Shown here piece by piece: positions 37,969 to 47,056 of a DNA stretch of 64,000 bases. This DNA is from Atlanticothrix silvestris CENA357 (GTDB taxonomy: Bacteria > Cyanobacteriota > Cyanobacteriia > Cyanobacteriales > Nostocaceae): positions 22,482-86,481 of the forward strand of contig NZ_JAECZB010000010.1 of the NCBI RefSeq assembly GCF_016056295.1. The letters are read 5' to 3'. Each line of letters starts with the position of its first letter. Within the stretch, counting starts at the first letter, position 1. Position numbers and translations under genes: made by a program. Below the pieces are notes generated by a model, which was not told the origin of the DNA, searched no databases, and was given only the letters and a program-made list of their open reading frames with translations.

Positions 37969-38202
37969 ATGTCAAACCAAATGATCACATTTCCTTTGCT
38001 TGTGGATTTATCAGCAGAAGAACAGCAGTTCTTAGCTGGTGGATTTGGATGTTGTAAAAAGGATGATGACAAAGAAGACTCATGTGGTTCATCCAACGGC
38101 GACTGCGGTGGAGCAACTATGTATGTCGGCCACAAAATCAAAGTAACACCATATTCTAAGTGTGTAGGTGGTGAAACTGGTGGATGTGGATGTAGTAGTT
38201 AG
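37969..38202 (+). CDS. Double-glycine leader precursor peptide 4
   Basis: 77 aa from ATG 37969, by analogy with peptide 3. Leader MSNQMITFPLLVDLSAEEQQ then FLAGG. The core begins FGCCKKDDDKEDSCGSSNGD and continues CGGATMYVGHKIKVTP to a Cys/Gly-rich end (ETGGCGCSS). Seven Cys in the core, against three in peptide 3. Last gene of the locus, about 110 bp before a strong terminator. Confidence 0.78.
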   Translation: MSNQMITFPLLVDLSAEEQQFLAGGFGCCKKDDDKEDSCGSSNGDCGGATMYVGHKIKVTPYSKCVGGETGGCGCSS

Positions 38203-38310
38203 TATTAGGAGGATAAAACTCACATCACTCAACATGAATTAAATTTTGAGTGAGTTGAGAAAGTCTTCCATATTCTCTTGAGGAATTAACTCAATAGAAT
38301 AAAGACAATT

Positions 38311-38345
38311 AAGTCAGGTGCTACCCTAGCACCTGACTTTTTACT
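38311..38345 (+). terminator. Rho-independent terminator of the peptide locus
   Basis: AAGTCAGGTGCTACC, CT, then AGCACCTGACTTTTTA. A 10- to 11-bp GC-containing stem followed by a T-run. Confidence 0.92.
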
Positions 38346-38499
38346 TATTTTTTATACTAGATGGAAATAGTGCTTAATTCCTTTTCCCTATATATGTGTC
38401 CTCTACCCCGTTGACCTTTCGCAGAAAAAAAGTTTGTCAAGATACAGCAAAATTATAAAATTCTTGGAGTATCAATTATTCTTTTGATTTCGTAGAGTC

Positions 38500-39396
38500 T
38501 TATCCTACTGATTGTTCATGAATCCAATCCTTTAAAATCGGATTAACTAATTCAGGAGCTTCATCTTGGGGGCAATGTCCTACTCCTTCCAGAGGAATAA
38601 ACTTTAATACTTGTGGGTAGTTGGCTAGCTCTCGGCCTAAATCTACAGGTTCCCAAGGGTCAGCAGTTCCCCACAAGATAATGGCAGGACAAGGTAGCAG
38701 TGGTAAGAGATCTTCTGGTAGGGGGCCTGTAGAATAAGCAGTAAAGGCAACAAATACGGCTACAGCGCCAGGGTCGCTAGCTGGTGCAGTGAGAATATCT
38801 ACCAACTCATCTGTCACTGTCTCGGCGTTAGCGTAGGCTTGCAATAGAATCTTCCGCACTGTTTTAGGTTTAGCAACTTGATTGAAAAAGAAATTAGCAA
38901 TTGGTTTAATAGATAATAGGCGTTGTAAAATTGGAGCGCCCACACGACGAGACCAGGGTAAAGTTGACCGTTTGCGATCGTGCAGTAACCTGAGAGAACA
39001 GTTAATCAAGGCAACCCCCAAAACTACATCCGCGTTGCTAACTGCTGCTTGCATAGCCACAATACAGCCTATAGAATTTCCTACTAAATAAGCTGGTTCA
39101 CCCACTACTTCACGGCAAAAGTCTGCTACTTGCTGTCCCCATGTTTCTAGTGTGTAGGCGATTTCGTCACCTGGTTGAGGTTTAGCAGAACCACCAAAAC
39201 CAATCAAATCAATCGCAAAAACACGACAATTTTCTGCCAGTACGGGTATATTTTTTCGCCAGTGCCACCATGAGGCTCCAAAACCATGCACCAACACAAT
39301 CGCTGCACCAGAAGTTCCTTGAGTTTGATAGTTTATGGAAAAACCTCGCCAATTCCAAGTTTTTGTTGAGTTCAATGCGGTTGTAGAAGTCTTCAT
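38500..39396 (-). CDS. Alpha/beta hydrolase, chlorophyll dephytylase (CLD1)-like
   Basis: 298 aa. Alpha/beta-hydrolase features: oxyanion loop VLVHGFGASWWHWRKN, nucleophile Ser in VGNSIGCIVAMQAAVS, acid in GTADPWEPVDLG, His in GVGHCPQDEAPELVNP. The sequence strongly recalls the plastid chlorophyll dephytylase CLD1 and its cyanobacterial relatives, which remove phytol from chlorophyll during turnover; this is recognition, not an alignment. A phytol-kinase-like gene at 28522 would handle the released phytol, but the two are not linked. Confidence 0.72.
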   Translation of the reverse strand: MKTSTTALNSTKTWNWRGFSINYQTQGTSGAAIVLVHGFGASWWHWRKNIPVLAENCRVFAIDLIGFGGSAKPQPGDEIAYTLETWGQQVADFCREVVGEPAYLVGNSIGCIVAMQAAVSNADVVLGVALINCSLRLLHDRKRSTLPWSRRVGAPILQRLLSIKPIANFFFNQVAKPKTVRKILLQAYANAETVTDELVDILTAPASDPGAVAVFVAFTAYSTGPLPEDLLPLLPCPAIILWGTADPWEPVDLGRELANYPQVLKFIPLEGVGHCPQDEAPELVNPILKDWIHEQSVG

Positions 39397-39824
39397 AAGA
39401 AATTGATGAATATATAGCTATAAATGTAAAGCAAAGATGTAAAACTGCTGACCACAAACATCAGGATGATGATTTTGATAAGAATTTATAAGATCCTCAG
39501 ATAGGGGAGCTTCTAGCATGATGTTTTATTCCTTAAGATCCTAGCCTGATTACAGAAGTTAGTATTTCAAAGCTAGCCACAACCAACTCCCATGCACTCA
39601 TCAAATTGTTGGAGTTACGTATGTAAAAATTACCATGTATTTATATGTAATGTAATGAAATTATCATCGGTGGTAGATTCAGTAGTTTCACAATTTACGG
39701 TAGTTAAGTTGGTCTGTAAAATCATTGAATATCAAGCATCAACTATAAGGTTGGTTTGCACCAGATAAATTGACGCTAAATTTAACCTATATTTTTTGTT
39801 TTTAGTTCCTTGCGGCCAAAGAAG
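39397..39824. other. Intergenic region, nothing recognised
   Basis: 428 bp between divergent genes. AT-rich; presumably holds promoters for both. No repeat, hairpin or small gene that I could support. Confidence 0.4.
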
Positions 39825-40379
39825 ATGACCATACTAGAAAAAGTTTATACTCCTGTTGGTAGCTACGCGCCAGATTTTGAACTGCCAGGAATTGACAATC
39901 AAGTACACCATCTCAGCCGTTATTTACAGAGTTTTCGTGCGGTTGGCGTTATTTCCTTATGCAATTACTGTCCTTATGTCAGCTTGTATTTAGATAGGCT
40001 AAAAAACATTCAAGCAGAATTTGCCAAAGATGGCTTTACACTGATTGGCATGAACGGGAGTGATGTAAATGGACATCCGATGGAAAGTTTTGAAAATATG
40101 AAAACTTTTGCCCAAAATTATCAATTGAATTTCCCTTACCTGTGGGATTCAACCCAGGATGTCAGCCGTAGTTTTGGTGCTAGTAAAACACCAATGGCTT
40201 TTTTAATCGATAAAGTTGGTATACTACGCTACAAAGGTCAAATTGATAATCATCCTGAAGATGCATTATCTATGGGAGAAGATTATTTAAAAAATGCGAT
40301 CGCCTGTTTATTTAAAGGTCAAGCAATTATCCTAACAGAGACAGAGCCAGTGGGAACCTCATTGATTTGGCGTAACTAG
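39825..40379 (+). CDS. Thioredoxin-fold / peroxiredoxin-like redox protein
   Basis: 184 aa from ATG 39825; the frame upstream has only a TTG. AhpC/TSA-like fold: start [20 protein letters not shown], redox centre [13 protein letters not shown] (CxxC with Pro), then [17 protein letters not shown] and [20 protein letters not shown]. This subfamily of cytosolic thioredoxin-like proteins is common in cyanobacteria. Its substrate is unknown. It precedes pyrH by 70 bp on the same strand. Confidence 0.82.
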   Translation: MTILEKVYTPVGSYAPDFELPGIDNQVHHLSRYLQSFRAVGVISLCNYCPYVSLYLDRLKNIQAEFAKDGFTLIGMNGSDVNGHPMESFENMKTFAQNYQLNFPYLWDSTQDVSRSFGASKTPMAFLIDKVGILRYKGQIDNHPEDALSMGEDYLKNAIACLFKGQAIILTETEPVGTSLIWRN

Positions 40380-40449
40380 ACATAGATGGTCACTGTACTG
40401 CTATCTTAAATTGGAGGCAATTGCAACTTTTTTGATAAAGCGTAACTTC

Positions 40450-41178
40450 ATGGGAACGAATTACCGACGGGTTTTACTCAAAGTGAGTGGTGAAGCCTTA
40501 ATGGGCAACATGGGCTATGGCATTGATCCAGAAGTGGTCAAAGAGATAGCACAAGAAGTAGCAGAGGTAATAGCCACTGGCGCTCAAATCGCTATCGTCG
40601 TTGGCGGCGGCAATATTTTTCGTGGTGTCAAAGCGGCATCGGCGGGGATGGACAGGGCAACCGCTGACTACATAGGCATGATTGCCACGGTAATGAATGC
40701 CATGACGCTACAAGATTCGTTGGAACGAATAGGGGTACAGACGCGGGTGCAGACTGCGATCGCTATGCAAGAATTAGCGGAGCCGTATATTCGTCGTCGT
40801 GCCATCCGTCATCTTGAAAAAGGGCGGGTGGTAATTTTTGGTGCTGGTTCAGGAAATCCCTTTTTTACCACTGATACCACTGCGGCCTTAAGAGCCGCAG
40901 AAATTGATGCCGAAGTGATTTTTAAAGCCACCAAGGTAGACGGAGTGTACGATGCTGACCCCCATGTCTATCCTGATGCCAAACGTTTCACCAGCCTTAC
41001 TTACGCCCACGTTCTAGCCAAAGATTTGCGGGTAATGGATAGTACTGCGATTGCCTTGTGTAAAGAAAATAATATCCCAATTTTGGTATTTGACTTATCG
41101 GTGCGAGGTAATATCCACCGAGCAGTCATGGGAGAATCCATCGGCACCCTTGTGGGAGGTTCTTGTGAAATTAGCTGA
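40450..41178 (+). CDS. pyrH: UMP kinase
   Basis: 242 aa from ATG 40450 ([19 protein letters not shown]); the longer frame starts with TTG. An amino-acid-kinase-fold enzyme that makes UDP from UMP and ATP. Motifs are [31 protein letters not shown] and [10 protein letters not shown]. Its 3' end overlaps the frr start by 14 bp, so the two are translationally coupled. Confidence 0.95.
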   Translation: MGTNYRRVLLKVSGEALMGNMGYGIDPEVVKEIAQEVAEVIATGAQIAIVVGGGNIFRGVKAASAGMDRATADYIGMIATVMNAMTLQDSLERIGVQTRVQTAIAMQELAEPYIRRRAIRHLEKGRVVIFGAGSGNPFFTTDTTAALRAAEIDAEVIFKATKVDGVYDADPHVYPDAKRFTSLTYAHVLAKDLRVMDSTAIALCKENNIPILVFDLSVRGNIHRAVMGESIGTLVGGSCEIS

Positions 41179-41713
41179 AGCTGAAAGTACAATGCAAAAA
41201 ACCGTTGAGTCAACTCAACGAGCTTTTAACACGATTCGCACTGGTCGCGCCAATTCGAGTCTACTAGATAAAGTACAGGTGGATTACTACGGTTCACCCA
41301 CACCTTTAAAATCGTTGGCAAATATTAGCACACCGGATGCCACAACGATTTTAATTCAACCCTACGATAAGAGCAGTTTAAACATTGTTGAGAAGGCGAT
41401 TTCCCTCTCAGATGTCGGTTTAACACCCAATAACGACGGTTCTGTAATTCGGTTGAATATTCCGCCCTTAACAAGCGATCGCCGTAAAGAATTAGTCAAG
41501 CTTGCTGCTAAGTATGCTGAAGAAGGTCGTGTTGCTATTCGTAATATCCGCCGCGATGCTATAGATTCGATTCGCAAACAAGAAAAAGCTTCTGAAATCT
41601 CTGAAGATGAATCAAAAGACCAACAAGATGATCTGCAAAAATTGACCAACAAATACACTGCCAGAATAGACGAGTTGTTGGTAGAAAAAGAAAAAGACAT
41701 CTCCACTGTTTAA
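41165..41713 (+). CDS. frr: Ribosome recycling factor
   Basis: 182 aa from GTG 41165, giving the normal RRF length; earlier in-frame codons belong to pyrH. It dissociates post-termination ribosomes with EF-G. Motifs are [56 protein letters not shown] and a C-terminal helix [19 protein letters not shown]. The pyrH-frr pair is conserved in most bacteria. A transposable element separates frr from its terminator. Confidence 0.95.
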   Translation: MKLAEAESTMQKTVESTQRAFNTIRTGRANSSLLDKVQVDYYGSPTPLKSLANISTPDATTILIQPYDKSSLNIVEKAISLSDVGLTPNNDGSVIRLNIPPLTSDRRKELVKLAAKYAEEGRVAIRNIRRDAIDSIRKQEKASEISEDESKDQQDDLQKLTNKYTARIDELLVEKEKDISTV

Positions 41714-41751
41714 AGCATCTAGTCTTAATAGTCCTTGGCTACCCTAACATT

Positions 41752-41881
41752 ACGTGAGTTCGACAAGTCTTATTTGACCTCTCCGTGTCGGAGAGGGGAG
41801 CAAAAAGCTCAATTTTCCGTTACTCCTCCCTTTCCGTTTCGGAGAGGGAGGGAGTGAGTGAGAGGTTCATCGAACTCACGT
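41752..41881. mobile_element. 130-bp MITE with 12-bp TIRs and 7-bp target duplication
   Basis: Perfect terminal inverted repeats ACGTGAGTTCGA (41752-41763) and TCGAACTCACGT (41870-41881), flanked by the direct repeat TAACATT (41745-41751 and 41882-41888). The interior has two GGAGAGG-type inverted repeats and no coding capacity. A related end (TCGAACTCAGGTTAT) is seen at 48136-48150. Confidence 0.85.
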
Positions 41882-41913
41882 TAACATTTGCTGAAGACAG
41901 GATGAAATATGAG

Positions 41914-41953
41914 GGCTGAAGAATGTTGTATCAATTCTTCAGCCTTTGTGTTT
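41914..41953 (+). terminator. Rho-independent terminator of pyrH-frr
   Basis: GGCTGAAGAAT, a 9-nt loop, ATTCTTCAGCC, then TTTGTGTTT. An 11-bp perfect stem. Now 200 bp from the frr stop because the MITE lies between. Confidence 0.85.
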
Positions 41954-42231
41954 GCTCGAATATTTACTATAAATTTATCAAAAATGCTCATTAATTAGTG
42001 AAAATTTTGTAATTACTGTTAATAATTAAGTGTATTTTAAAAGCTGCTCAATAAAACAAATAGCTGTCATGCAATAAATCACAAAAACTACATTGAGTTA
42101 CCTAAAACTGAATGCTACAAAATCTTTAGTAGTAATTTTTAAAATCAGTTAAAATCTAGTCACTATCTGTATTGTAGAGTACAAATATACACTAGAAAAT
42201 CAATTAATTCAGGATAAAAAATTCAGGCATT

Positions 42232-43353
42232 ATGTACGACACCATCATCATCGGTGCTGGCCCAGCTGGGGGAACAGCAGCATATCACTTAGCTAAAAAG
42301 GGTCGCTCAGTATTAGTTTTAGAAAAAGAATCTTTACCAAGATACAAGCCATGTGGTGGTGGTGTGTCACCAGCGATCGCTCAATGGTTTGACTTTGACT
42401 TTAGCCCAGCAATTTCTGTAAAAGCAGACTCCCTGCGCTTCACCTGGAAATTGGGCGACCCCGTAGAAGCTAAAATTGCCACAAAAGAACCAGTCTGGAT
42501 GGTACGGCGAGATGTGTTTGACCATTTTCTCGTGCAGCAAGCCCAAAAGCAAGGCGCTGAACTGCGCGATCGCACAGAAGTCACAGGAATCGAGTTTAAA
42601 AGTGACCATTGGCAAGTAAACACAGCCAATAGCCCAGTTACAGGCCGCTACTTAATTGCAGCAGATGGCGCTAAGGGGCCAATGGCCAAATGGTTAGGTT
42701 TCAAAGACCGTAAACGTCGCCTAGCAGGAGCTTTAGAGGCAGAAGTTCCTGCCGTTGTAGAAAACAAATCGACAATTCACTTTGAGTTTGGCTTGGTCAA
42801 AAACGGCTATATCTGGAACTTCCCCAAAGCTGATGGTTATTCAATCGGCGTTGGTACATTTATTGGTGGTGAACCCCAAGACTTCAAAAAGATTTTGGAT
42901 GAATACGCTAAATCATTTAACGTAGAACTCACAGCTAGTAAGCAATATGGTCATCCCCTGTGTATTTGGGATGGTAATCAAACACTGCACACCCAAAATG
43001 CTGTTTTAGCTGGAGAAGCTGCTTGCATAGTTGATCCAATGACAGCAGAAGGCATTAGACCCTCAATTTTTAGTGGTTTACTAGCGGCTGTAGCTATTGA
43101 TCAAGCACTTTCTGGTGATATCAACGCTTTAGAACAATATAGCGAAGCCATTAACGAACAATGGGGTAGTGATATGGCTTGGGCGCAAAAACTAGCTGGA
43201 GCATTTTATCGCTTTCCTGGGATTGGCTATAAAGCTGGTGTTAAGCGCCCCTCTGGTGCCCAAATGATGGGTAAAATTCTTTGTGGCGAACTACGCTATG
43301 GTGACGTTGCTGGTCGGGCTCTTAAGCGTTTAATTCCTGGTTTTGGGGGTTAG
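42232..43353 (+). CDS. Geranylgeranyl-reductase-family flavoprotein
   Basis: 373 aa. FAD-binding N-terminus (DTIIIGAGPAGGTAAYHLAK), then PRYKPCGGGVSPAIA, the substrate-side VRRDVFDHFLV, and AVLAGEAACIVDPMTAEGI (second FAD motif). This is the pattern of the ChlP/archaeal GGR superfamily, which reduces isoprenoid double bonds. It is shorter and differs from ChlP proper, so the substrate is unknown. It is preceded by 280 bp of AT-rich sequence after the frr terminator. Confidence 0.85.
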   Translation: MYDTIIIGAGPAGGTAAYHLAKKGRSVLVLEKESLPRYKPCGGGVSPAIAQWFDFDFSPAISVKADSLRFTWKLGDPVEAKIATKEPVWMVRRDVFDHFLVQQAQKQGAELRDRTEVTGIEFKSDHWQVNTANSPVTGRYLIAADGAKGPMAKWLGFKDRKRRLAGALEAEVPAVVENKSTIHFEFGLVKNGYIWNFPKADGYSIGVGTFIGGEPQDFKKILDEYAKSFNVELTASKQYGHPLCIWDGNQTLHTQNAVLAGEAACIVDPMTAEGIRPSIFSGLLAAVAIDQALSGDINALEQYSEAINEQWGSDMAWAQKLAGAFYRFPGIGYKAGVKRPSGAQMMGKILCGELRYGDVAGRALKRLIPGFGG

Positions 43354-43437
43354 TCAACAGTTAAAGAAAGAGGATTAAGAATTTCCGTGGCTGGGGCTTG
43401 AGGCTGGGTAAGGTGGAGATAAGTCAAGCGTAAAAGT

Positions 43438-44470
43438 TCAACCGCAATCATACTCAAAAAAGGCATTGCGTTTAGAGAAATCTGCGATCGCCTCAATCAT
43501 CGCTTCATACCGAGTTGCGCTCAAAGATAGTAACTCAGGGTTCAGATAGATAAGCAATGCCCCATTTCTAGATACTATTTCTGAATGCAACTTAGTATCA
43601 GTTCCCGTCACCTCAATCCCATCCATCAAATCTGTTAATACTGTCCTCAATCCCAGCCGATGACGCATGAGCCATGCGGTAGAATGATTACTCCAGTCAG
43701 TACAAATGGCAAGGTGATCTCTCTCTGACTTATCTCTATCAACAACAACAGCCGGCGGCGTAATAAATTCTCGCCCCTGATCATAGTGATTGTTTCCCCT
43801 GGCGCTGCTAAGATTGCTTCCAATGCCACAATCTTCTTTATCAACTTGCCCCCGTCGTCCTTCTCCACGAGTTCCGGCGTTACGCTCATCCCGTAGGTGT
43901 CCTGAATACGAAACTTCTCACACTCTAAAACTTCCTCCGGCTTGAGATAATCCTGATGCTGTCTGCTGCTATAAGTCCTACGATCAATATCTTTTGCATC
44001 AGCCACTTTGCGATAATGCTCCTCATCAATGGCAATACCCGCTGCCTTCATCCACCGGGAAGCCCCTTCATCAGCTGCATCTCCAGCAGGAATGATAGTA
44101 TTGCCCATCTCAAGAAGCAGCGATCGCAGATCCGACCGTAAATTATTGATAGACCAATTGCGCTGCGCCTCAATCTGACAGCTGGTATCCAATGCCCAAT
44201 CTTTCTCAGCCCCTCGCTGACCAGTTTCCCGATCAATACGAATCAAAAATGCCGTCATTTCGTTATTCTGGAGAATCCTTTGTTTGATACGCCGCGCATT
44301 GGTTTCGGCATAACCAAAAGGAGGACGAGGGGCCACCCAAACGTGCATCGGGACATTGGGACGATAGCGCCACAGCTGTTGAGAACATTCTGTAGCAGAT
44401 TGTGATACAGCATGAAACACACCGAACACTGCATCAAAATGATAGGTGTAAATGTCAACACCTGTGCCTA
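43438..44470 (-). pseudogene. CyRepA1-like plasmid replication protein, 5' truncated and frameshifted
   Basis: Reading minus: VDIYTYHFDAVFGVFHAV and QLWRYRPNVPMHVWVAPR, then EKDWALDTSCQIEAQRNWSI and DYLKPEEVLECEKFRIQDTY. This is the C-terminal part of the cyanobacterial plasmid replication protein group (CyRepA1, DUF3854-linked). Near 43790 the frame is lost: after PGETIT one base is missing and the sense continues in the next frame as QGREFITPPAVVVDRDKSER, LAICTDWSNHSTAWLMRHRL and so on to 43438. The 5' part is cut by a G-rich repeat at 44488. A relic of an integrated plasmid or island. Confidence 0.6.
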
Positions 44471-44487
44471 GTAGTACGCCAAGGGAA

Positions 44488-44556
44488 CTTGGCGGGGTAA
44501 GGGGTAAGGGGAAAGGGTTTAAATCCCTTACCCTTTTCCCTTTCCCCTTTCCCCAG
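44488..44556. repeat. GGGGTAA/CCCTTTCC inverted repeat
   Basis: GGGTAAGGGGAAAGGG, TTTAAAT, CCCTTACCC and on to TTTCCCTTTCCCC. An imperfect long palindrome of heptamer-like units that truncates the replication pseudogene. Confidence 0.75.
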
Positions 44557-44619
44557 CCCTCACAAGCGCATTTTTGGGTTGGCAGACCACTAGTAGTCTG
44601 CCAAGAAAATTTTGCTATG

Positions 44620-44775
44620 TTAAATGCTCGGATATAAACGCTGCATTTTTTTACGTGCATCCTGGGTTTTAAAACCCCAATAGACGCTGGATTTTTGTTG
44701 ATTACGTTGTGCTTCCCAAGCGGCAATTTCAGAAGATAATGTCCTTTGCACTGTGGCAACATGAACATATAGTTA
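44620..44775 (-). pseudogene. IS630-family transposase C-terminal remnant
   Basis: Reading minus: HVATVQRTLSSEIAAWEAQR, NQQKSSVYWGFKTQDARKKM and QRLYPSI, stop. This is the familiar C-terminus of IS630-type DDE transposases. Nothing of the rest of the gene remains; the upstream DNA is already the 3' flank of the phosphatase gene. Confidence 0.65.
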
Positions 44776-44860
44776 CGAGTTGGCAAAGGGGAGCGAACAC
44801 TTGGAATTTACAGCCAGTAGACAAAGTGGAAATTTCCCTACTGGCTATATTCTGGATGAT

Positions 44861-46477
44861 TTATATTTCCGGTGGCAAATCTACACTGTAAATAATTTCT
44901 CCTGCCAAATTCCGCAGCGTTACTGTCATTACCCCTGTATAAGTACTAATTTTGACAGTGCCAAAAAACTGCAAACCCTCACTGGGGGGTCGATTTGCTC
45001 TTGTACCTGGGGGAATGCTTTGAAATTTTAATTGTGGGCCAAAGGTATTTTCTAGTTGGTTTGGCCCAAATGTACCAGAGTTGAGTGGCCCTGCTACAAA
45101 CTCCCAGAAAGGTTTAAAGTCCTTAAATTGTGCTTTGTTTGGATCGTAGTAATGAGCAGCAGCGTAATGTACATCGGCAGTTAACCAGACAACATTTTTG
45201 ATCTGGCTGTATTTAATAAATCGTAGTAAATCGGCAAGTTGCAATTCCCTACCTAAGGCTGGGCCGTCTCCGTTAGCCCAGGCTTCAAAATCAGTGCTAC
45301 CATCTCGGACTATCAAGCCTAAGGGCATATCACTAGCAATGATTTTCCAGGTTGCTTTTGATTTCTGTAATTGTTTTTTCAACCATTGCACCTGTTTTCT
45401 ACCCAAAAATTCTGTTTCTTTACTTTGTACTGGCTGGCTATTAGGGGTGTTTGGCCCCCGATAGGTGCGTTCATCCAGCATGAAAATTTCCAGGGAAGGG
45501 CCGTAATTAAAAGAGCGATAAATTTTTGCTTTGTCTGTATTATTGCTCTTATATCCGATCGGCATATATTCCAAAAAGGCTTGTCTTGCTCTTTGGGCTA
45601 GTAAAGAAACATCCTTGACTGTATAGCGATCATCACTAAGAAGAAACTCCCCAGGATACCAGTTGTTAGTGGTTTCGTGATCATCCCATTGCGACAGGAT
45701 GGGAACTTCAGCGTTGAAGCGCTTAATGTTTTCATCCATCAAATTGTACTTATAGTTACCACGAAATTCTGTAAGAGTTTCTGCTACTTTAGATTTTTCT
45801 GGTGTGGTGAGGTTTCTCCAGATTTTGCCATCATCTAGCACGACTTCTGATTGGATGGGGCCATCAGCATAAATATTATCGCCAGAATGGATGAAAAAGT
45901 CGGGATTAACTTTCCGCATAGTTTCGTAAATTTTCATTCCACCAAAGTCGGGATTGATACCCCATCCTTGACCAGCAGTGTCACCACTCCAAGCAAAAAA
46001 TACATCTCGTCCATATTTGCTATACATTGGGGGAGTGCGGAAAGTCCCAGTTGCAGGAACGCTGTAGGTATTTTTGTAATCTAAATCTTGGAAAATTACC
46101 CGATAAAATATTTGTTGATTTGGCGGTAGGTTGTTGAGATTAAGTCTTGCTGTAAAGTCGCTGTCTTCTAAAGCATTTGGCCCGACAACGCGCCGCGCGT
46201 TGCGAAAAGACTCGCTCGTGGAATATTCTACTGACATTCTGGCAGGGCGATCACTACGGCTCCAAATGATCACGCTATCGTCAGTTATGTCTCCGCAGGC
46301 TACGCCATAAGGTATAGCAGGACGCATTTTGTCGGAGGTAATAAATGCGGGGGCTTGAGCAAAAACTGGTGATTTTGATACAAGATTTGTGGTCATAATG
46401 CCACCGGCTGTCACAGCTGAACGTAGTAAAAACTGGCGGCGGTTAAACTGCAATGGCTGATTAGATTTAATACTCAT
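44861..46477 (-). CDS. phoD: PhoD-type alkaline phosphatase, Tat-exported
   Basis: 538 aa. Twin-arginine signal (FNRRQFLLRSAV, Arg13-Arg14) with a cleavage region near VFAQAPA. N-terminal PhoD domain (YGVACGDITDDSVIIWSRSD), then the metal-binding part: AWSGDTAGQG, IHSGDNIYADG, SQWDDHETTNN and WLTADVHYAAAHYY. It hydrolyses phosphate mono- and diesters in the periplasm during phosphate limitation, using Ca/Fe. A second PhoD at 57069 is only distantly similar. The gene is flanked on both sides by transposon debris. Confidence 0.92.
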   Translation of the reverse strand: MSIKSNQPLQFNRRQFLLRSAVTAGGIMTTNLVSKSPVFAQAPAFITSDKMRPAIPYGVACGDITDDSVIIWSRSDRPARMSVEYSTSESFRNARRVVGPNALEDSDFTARLNLNNLPPNQQIFYRVIFQDLDYKNTYSVPATGTFRTPPMYSKYGRDVFFAWSGDTAGQGWGINPDFGGMKIYETMRKVNPDFFIHSGDNIYADGPIQSEVVLDDGKIWRNLTTPEKSKVAETLTEFRGNYKYNLMDENIKRFNAEVPILSQWDDHETTNNWYPGEFLLSDDRYTVKDVSLLAQRARQAFLEYMPIGYKSNNTDKAKIYRSFNYGPSLEIFMLDERTYRGPNTPNSQPVQSKETEFLGRKQVQWLKKQLQKSKATWKIIASDMPLGLIVRDGSTDFEAWANGDGPALGRELQLADLLRFIKYSQIKNVVWLTADVHYAAAHYYDPNKAQFKDFKPFWEFVAGPLNSGTFGPNQLENTFGPQLKFQSIPPGTRANRPPSEGLQFFGTVKISTYTGVMTVTLRNLAGEIIYSVDLPPEI

Positions 46478-46558
46478 TTATGAGAAATCATTAGTAAAGG
46501 CATTACAAAATAGTTACTTACTATATTTCCCTTTGGTAATGAGTAAAGATTGAGTTAT

Positions 46559-46795
46559 CTAACGGTTAATAAATAAAATAAAGAGGTGCATTGAAGACGG
46601 ATAGAAGGGTAGAATACCATAGCGATCGCGTACCTTTTCCAGTGGCAGTTCAACCACCTCTCAAAAATTCCAGTGGTCGGACAAATCCACTTTACAGGCG
46701 GCTCCTCGTTGCAGTGCGTGGATGATGAGCGAAATATCAAACACTCCTTCAGAAGAATCTGCAACAGGTGTAATTTTGATGCCCCAATGAAACTG
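46559..46795 (-). pseudogene. Unassigned degraded gene fragment, transposase-like
   Basis: The minus frame QFHWGIKITPVADSSEGVFD, then LQRGAACKVDLSDHWNF, stop, EVVELPLEKVRDRYGILPFY looks like real protein sequence broken by one TGA. The overlapping 83-codon open frame does not look real. I cannot name the family; a transposase N-terminal region is a guess from the surrounding insertion-sequence remains. Confidence 0.3.
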
Positions 46796-46933
46796 CGAGA
46801 TGACATCTAGTTCAGTATTTCAAGATAAAGAATTTTAATAAAAAATGAAGAGAGCTTTTGAGACGTAATGGACTTACAATCGTCATAATTCAATGATTTA
46901 TGTCTGAATATTTAGTTTATTTTTACAGAAAAA

Positions 46934-47011
46934 TAGTTATATTTATATATATATAAATAACTACTTGACTCTGCTATATAGCTTGAGAAGGATGAAAATA
47001 AGTAGTTATTT
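46934..47011 (+). promoter_or_regulatory. Overlapping inverted repeats upstream of a small peptide gene
   Basis: AAATAACTACTT (46955-46966) is perfectly complementary to AAGTAGTTATTT (47000-47011). It can also pair with the upstream TAGTTATATTTA (46934-46945) over an AT-rich loop. So three half-sites of TAGTTATTT are arranged so that the middle one could form two exclusive hairpins, or serve as an operator. Located 46 bp before ATG 47057. Confidence 0.45.
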
Positions 47012-47056
47012 CGACAAAATTGTACTATACCTTAGAAACGATAATTGAGGAGAAAT

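Noticed and set aside
43647..44786. Single 379-codon protein on the minus strand
   Set aside because: Its two ends are out-of-frame readings of a repeat, an IS630 tail and the post-frameshift part; only the middle is genuine replication-protein sequence.
46555..46806. 83-codon intact gene on the minus strand
   Set aside because: Another frame over the same bases gives a more protein-like sequence with one stop, so this open frame is probably accidental.
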